DNA from: CAYNNQ01 sp964398785
GTDB taxonomy: Bacteria; Desulfobacterota; Desulfovibrionia; Desulfovibrionales; Desulfonatronovibrionaceae
Length of the DNA: 64,000 bases
Assembly: GCA_964398785.1 (NCBI GenBank)
Contig: CAYNNQ010000005.1
Coordinates: 1 to 64,000, forward strand
Direction of reading: 5' to 3'
Part shown: positions 60,593-64,000 of the stretch, piece after piece
Layout: the number at the start of each line of letters is the position of its first letter
Numbering within the stretch: the stretch's first letter is position 1
Notes under the pieces: generated by a model
The model's database searches: none
What the model was told of the DNA's origin: nothing
What the model saw: the letters and a program-made list of their open reading frames with translations, nothing else
Position numbers and translations under genes: made by a program

Positions 60593-61012
60593 TCAATCCG
60601 CATCCCCACCATTTCCATTTTCCGCGGTCCCGGGTTGGTCTGTATTCGATCCCTCCTGACTGTTGCCCTTTTTCTTTGGTGGCTCTCCCTGCAGGGACAC
60701 ATGGAACTTTTCCACTGCCGGGGCACGATACTCCCGCGCCTGATACAAGCACTGCGTGGGACAATTATCCACGCATATACCACAATAAACGCAGGCGAAC
60801 GGATCCATATCCCATGTGCCCGCTTTCTTGTCCACGGTGATGCACTGTGAGGGGCATTTACGGCTGCAGGTCCCGCAGAAGATGCACTCTTCCAGGACTA
60901 TTTCCAGGGCCCCCCGGGAATTTTCAAAAGGCTCGCGCACTTCTACCGGATACATGCGTGTGGCACTACGGCTAAAAAAATTGCGGACTATATTCGGAGT
61001 CATATGCAACAT
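60593..61012 (-). CDS. echF: Ech-type hydrogenase 4Fe-4S subunit (NuoI-like)
   Basis: 139 residues. Two ferredoxin motifs: Cys43/46/49/53 in EECIFCGTCSRKCP and Cys74/77/80/84 in FACVYCGICVDNCP. TPNIVRNFFSRSATRMYPVEVRE is the usual N-terminus of EchF/NuoI in these complexes. It passes electrons from ferredoxin to the small subunit. The C-terminal 35 residues are Gly/Asn/Asp-rich and probably flexible. GAGG lies before the ATG; the gene is last of the ech operon, 9 bp after echE. Confidence 0.92.
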   Translation of the reverse strand: MLHMTPNIVRNFFSRSATRMYPVEVREPFENSRGALEIVLEECIFCGTCSRKCPSQCITVDKKAGTWDMDPFACVYCGICVDNCPTQCLYQAREYRAPAVEKFHVSLQGEPPKKKGNSQEGSNTDQPGTAENGNGGDAD

Positions 61013-61021
61013 GGCGTACCT

Positions 61022-62098
61022 CTATCTTTCAGTACAACTGATACATGGGTCTATGGACAATACGGCCACCGGAGCGTTGGCCAAATCCACCCCCGGCAGC
61101 ATATGCAGCAATGTGGGAATATTGGCAAACGTGGGCGTACGTATGCGCATCCTTTCCAGATACTTCTTGCCGGTAGCCCTTATATAATACATAAGCTCGC
61201 CCCGGGGTTGCTCGCTCCGGGTAACGACTTCCCCTTCCGGCCAGCCCTTGACCTTAACCCGGGTATCTCCTGGAGGAATACGGCTTATGGCCTGGCGGAC
61301 GAGGTCAATGCTCTGCAGGGTCTCCCGGAAACGAACCTTGGCCCGGCTGTAACTGTCCCCGTCCGGTTCACTCACCGGCTCAAAATCCAATTCGGAATAG
61401 CCGGAATAACCGGTCTGGCGTACATCCTGAGCTACTCCGCTTCCGCGCAGCGTGGGACCGACAGCTCCGGTTTCATAGGCCTGTTCCCGGCTGAGTATGC
61501 CCACACCTTTTGTCCTTTTCTGCACTGAAAAATCATCCACAAAGACTCTTTGCAAATCCTTGAGAGCAGTCTCTACCTCGTCCAGGACCTCCAGAATCCA
61601 GGTGCACTGCTCAGGGGTAAGATCCCGACGCACACCCCCGACCACATTCACGGAAACAATAACCCGATTTCCGGAAGTGGCCTCCTGGACATCCATTATC
61701 TTTTCCCGCACCTTCCAGCACTGCATGAAAAGGCTTTCAAAACCAAAGGCATCCGCAAGTAGCCCCAGCCACAAAAGATGGCTGTGGGCCCGATGTAACT
61801 CGGACCAGATGACCCGCAGATAGTCGGCTCGTTCCGGGACCTGGACATCCATCATCTCCTCAATGGCCTGACAGTAGGTCAGGGCGTGGATACAGCTGCA
61901 TATGCCGCATACCCGCTCCACAACCTGAATCAACTGATGGACATCCCTTTTCAGCACCAAAGTCTCCAGGCCGCGATGCACGAAGCCCAGTTTCGGGACC
62001 ACATCTGTAACCACCTCGTCCGAGACCGTTATCTGCAGGTGAAGGGGTTCGGGCAGGACCGGATGCTGGGGACCGAACGGTATTATAGTCGGCGACAT
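61022..62098 (-). CDS. echE: Ech-type hydrogenase large catalytic subunit (NuoD-like)
   Basis: 358 residues from the ATG at 62098. Both nickel-binding pairs are intact: RVCGICSCIHA (Cys64, Cys67) and DPCISCTER (Cys352, Cys355). This marks a true [NiFe] hydrogenase rather than a complex I subunit, which lacks these cysteines. The protein ends three residues after the last Cys, so no maturation tail is present, as in other Ech enzymes. It catalyses H2 formation or uptake with ferredoxin. Its ATG overlaps the echD stop by one base (TAATG). Confidence 0.95.
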   Translation of the reverse strand: MSPTIIPFGPQHPVLPEPLHLQITVSDEVVTDVVPKLGFVHRGLETLVLKRDVHQLIQVVERVCGICSCIHALTYCQAIEEMMDVQVPERADYLRVIWSELHRAHSHLLWLGLLADAFGFESLFMQCWKVREKIMDVQEATSGNRVIVSVNVVGGVRRDLTPEQCTWILEVLDEVETALKDLQRVFVDDFSVQKRTKGVGILSREQAYETGAVGPTLRGSGVAQDVRQTGYSGYSELDFEPVSEPDGDSYSRAKVRFRETLQSIDLVRQAISRIPPGDTRVKVKGWPEGEVVTRSEQPRGELMYYIRATGKKYLERMRIRTPTFANIPTLLHMLPGVDLANAPVAVLSIDPCISCTER

Positions 62099-62472
62099 TA
62101 TTCCTCTCCCTCTTCGTTGTTTTCTTCCCTTTTTATGCCCATGGAACAAAAAGGGGCCTTGTGCACCTCTTCTTCCAGAAAAAAGGACCCCTGAAAATCC
62201 AAAGCCAGATTCCGGAAGCGGACTCCGAAATGGTCCTGGATCTCGTTTTCCACCAAAAGGGCCGAACCGAAGACCCCGGATATACTTTCCGGGGATTCGT
62301 CCCAGGGCACGGTCACCGCAAAATTGACCATCTCCAGATCCTTGTCAAAATGATAAATGTATTCCAGGCCTCCTTCATCCTCAACAGCGGACATGGTCAC
62401 CAGTCGGTAGCCCTTGTATTTCATCTCCCGGGTCCGATCCATAAGTTCTGAGGGATGTATACGTTCTATCAT
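62098..62472 (-). CDS. echD: Ech-type hydrogenase subunit D (NuoC-like)
   Basis: 124 residues, soluble. The NuoC-type segment FGSALLVENEIQDHFGVRFRNLALDFQG is well conserved, following a short alpha/beta start (YRLVTMSAVEDEGGLEYIYHF). It is a structural subunit of the peripheral arm. The gene overlaps echC by 4 bp and echE by one base. The C-terminal end is acidic (REENNEEGEE). Confidence 0.9.
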   Translation of the reverse strand: MIERIHPSELMDRTREMKYKGYRLVTMSAVEDEGGLEYIYHFDKDLEMVNFAVTVPWDESPESISGVFGSALLVENEIQDHFGVRFRNLALDFQGSFFLEEEVHKAPFCSMGIKREENNEEGEE

Positions 62473-62999
62473 CTTTCTTCTCCGCCATTGAATTTTTCAT
62501 ATCTTTGCGCATAGGATTCACTAATGTCGTTCAACTCCTCGGTCACGGAGCCCAGTTCGCGTCCATCCTTCTTTGACAAGGATTCCAGGCCGCTAACCAC
62601 CCCGTCAATAATTGCCTCGGGCTTGGGAGGACACCCGGGCACATAGACATCCACCGGAATAACCCGGTCCACTCCGCCGATGACGTTAAACGCATCCCGG
62701 AATATCCCTCCGCTGTTCCCACAGGAACCAATACAGACCACCACTTTGGGGTCGGGCATTTGGGCATGCAGGTTTTCCAGTACCGAACGGTTGCGGTAAT
62801 TGACCGTCCCGGTAACCAAAAGGATATCCGCATGCTTGGGGTTACCCACATTAATTATTCCGAACCTTTCCACATCGTAAACCGGTGTGAGACAGGCCAG
62901 GATTTCAATATCGCACCCATTGCAGCTGCCACAATCAAAATGCAAAAGCCAAGGTGACTTTATCTTGGATTTACCGAAAAAGCGCCTGATAAAATTCAT
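62469..62999 (-). CDS. echC: Ech-type hydrogenase small subunit (NuoB-like)
   Basis: 176 residues. The proximal [4Fe-4S] ligands lie in HFDCGSCNGCDIEI, CIGSCGNSGGIF and VYVPGCPPKPEAI, as in NuoB and group-4 hydrogenase small subunits. It relays electrons between EchF and the nickel site in EchE. Overlaps echD by 4 bp (ATGA), and echB ends 32 bp upstream. The last 30 residues are charged and vary within the family. Confidence 0.94.
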   Translation of the reverse strand: MNFIRRFFGKSKIKSPWLLHFDCGSCNGCDIEILACLTPVYDVERFGIINVGNPKHADILLVTGTVNYRNRSVLENLHAQMPDPKVVVCIGSCGNSGGIFRDAFNVIGGVDRVIPVDVYVPGCPPKPEAIIDGVVSGLESLSKKDGRELGSVTEELNDISESYAQRYEKFNGGEER

Positions 63000-63031
63000 T
63001 TATATGCTCCACCTGTTTTGTTCGAGGACAT

Positions 63032-63895
63032 TTAAAAATATTCCGCGTACAAAAGCGCTATATTCATAAAGGATAAACCAATCCCCACTCCCCAGACATA
63101 GGTCAACATCCAGCGCCAGGTGGCCCGGGTAACCAGATTGTCTATCACAATTTCCCCTATGTAGGTCAAAATAAGCAGGATAATCACCCCGATCGCACTG
63201 GTAGCCCAGAACAGAGCGCATATACTCAAAACCAAGACTATCTCGTACCAGTGCGCAATCTCGATTATTGCCAAATGCGGCCCGGAATATTCCGTAAGCA
63301 CACCTTTTACTATTTCCTGATGCCCGTGGTGGGAGGTGGATATATCAAAGGGCGACTTGCGCAGCTTTATGGTCAGGGCAAAGCCCAAAACCAGATACAT
63401 CAAGGGCAAGGTCAAGAGAATCGGCTCACTGTAGCCGATTATATCCGAGATCTTAAAGCTCCCGGTAACGAAATAGATGGTCACGAAGACCAAAACCAGA
63501 AGCGGCTCATAGGTCAGCATCTGCATCAGTTCCCGCTGGGCTCCGACCTGGCTGTAGGGTGAGGGAGTGGAAAGCGCTCCCATGACCATAAACACCCCGC
63601 CAATGGTCAAAACAAAAAAGATCATCAAAAGATCGGACTGAATAGCGAAAAGAAAAACGCACATTGCGGCCGAAACCAGATAGATGTGTGCGCAAAGTAC
63701 CTGCCAGTAGTTGACAGCCATGCGCTTTTTACCCAATAGTTTGCAGACGTCGTAAAAAGGCTGCAAAACAGGCGGCCCGTATCTCCCCTGGAACCAGGCG
63801 GTGAGTCTACGGTCCACTCCGGCGATAAGTCCGCCCACAAAAGGCGCTGCAAGTATGCTGACTACACCCAGAAACAAATTTCCGGCAGAAAACAT
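63032..63895 (-). CDS. echB: Ech-type hydrogenase membrane subunit B (NuoH-like)
   Basis: 287 residues with about eight membrane helices. VGGLIAGVDRRLTAWFQGRYGPPVLQ is the NuoH/EchB signature, and TIKLRKSPFDISTSHHGHQEIVKGVLTEYSG carries the charged loop thought to couple redox chemistry to ion movement. It anchors the catalytic arm to the membrane. The echA gene ends 47 bp upstream. Confidence 0.93.
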   Translation of the reverse strand: MFSAGNLFLGVVSILAAPFVGGLIAGVDRRLTAWFQGRYGPPVLQPFYDVCKLLGKKRMAVNYWQVLCAHIYLVSAAMCVFLFAIQSDLLMIFFVLTIGGVFMVMGALSTPSPYSQVGAQRELMQMLTYEPLLVLVFVTIYFVTGSFKISDIIGYSEPILLTLPLMYLVLGFALTIKLRKSPFDISTSHHGHQEIVKGVLTEYSGPHLAIIEIAHWYEIVLVLSICALFWATSAIGVIILLILTYIGEIVIDNLVTRATWRWMLTYVWGVGIGLSFMNIALLYAEYF

Positions 63896-63942
63896 GCTCC
63901 CTCTCCGTTGTTTTATCCTTTAAGTAAATGGGGTGGGTACTG

Positions 63943-64000
63943 CTAAAAGACACCGGCCATGAGGATAATTATTATCCCGATAGCTACAATATTTATTCCG
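63943..64000 (-). CDS. echA: Ech-type hydrogenase subunit A (NuoL-like), C-terminal end only
   Basis: The last 18 codons before a TAG at 63943-63945 read GINIVAIGIIIILMAGVF, a membrane helix. Position directly before echB on the same strand fits EchA, the large NuoL/antiporter-like ion-pumping subunit. The rest lies beyond the window edge, so the assignment rests on gene order and hydrophobicity. Confidence 0.7.
   Translation of the reverse strand, partial: GINIVAIGIIIILMAGVF

Noticed and set aside
60593..63895. Complex I (Nuo) gene cluster rather than hydrogenase
   Set aside because: EchE has both CxxC pairs needed for nickel, which NuoD lacks, and no NuoEFG genes are present.

Overview
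The window looks like a chromosomal segment of an anaerobic sulfate-reducing bacterium of the Desulfovibrionales (Desulfobacterota). The grounds are two protein families I associate with Desulfovibrio (DVU0298 and DVU0772 types), a full oxygen-defence island (rubredoxin:oxygen oxidoreductase, two rubredoxins, desulfoferrodoxin, rubrerythrin, PerR), a tungsten aldehyde:ferredoxin oxidoreductase and an Ech-type membrane [NiFe] hydrogenase. Base composition is near 50% GC and gene density is high. I see no rRNA, tRNA, CRISPR array, prophage or transposase gene.

Layout. 0.1-4 kb: Mut7-C RNase-like protein, L-serine ammonia-lyase and an LhgO-type FAD oxidase, all on the minus strand. 4.1-10.4 kb: a tripartite RND efflux operon plus a DUF1992 protein. 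10.5-14.8 kb: a bacterial cereblon-type CULT-domain protein, a YchF-like GTPase paralogue, an M48 protease, YjbQ and a PAS histidine kinase. 15-21.3 kb: TrmFO, two oligopeptide ABC ATPases without permeases, a U32 peptidase-family protein and a lipoprotein. 21.5-28 kb: oxygen-defence genes ending in perR, then GDPD, a SagB-type oxidoreductase and a DVU0772-family gene. PerR and the DVU0772-type gene share an almost identical operator laid over good sigma-70 promoters. 28-35 kb: AI-2E-type exporter, lipoate ligase, then aor-moaD-E1 and a second PAS kinase. 35-49.8 kb: rdgB, glmS, an amidase, LysM lipoprotein, a DRE-TIM synthase fused to a Cache-like sensor domain, coaBC, nfeD, glucokinase, two YeeE/YedE sulfur-transport proteins and a universal stress protein. 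50-60 kb: HDOD protein, GH57 enzyme, RdgC, a frameshifted small gene, a LOG-family protein, MotA/MotB and EttA. 60.6-64 kb: echFEDCB and the tail of echA, read leftwards.

Three dispersed non-coding repeat families are woven through the intergenic space. Family A is a MITE-like element of about 116-131 bp with 16-bp terminal inverted repeats and 7-8 bp target duplications. Family B is 61-190 bp, ends in GTTCTTATCCGG or GTCTCCATCCGG, and inserts at TA-rich 6-bp sites, usually just after a stop codon. Family C is a long perfect hairpin with a conserved 3' tail. One family-A copy sits inside a family-B copy with a clean duplication, which proves that family A moved.

Physiologically the genes fit an incomplete-oxidising anaerobe. 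Ech couples ferredoxin and H2 to ion translocation, AOR exchanges electrons with ferredoxin, and a Re-citrate-synthase-like enzyme could feed anabolic carbon. The ROO, rubredoxin, desulfoferrodoxin and rubrerythrin set removes O2, superoxide and peroxide under PerR control. The items most worth following are the CULT protein, the synthase-Cache fusion, the PerR operator pair and the repeat families.
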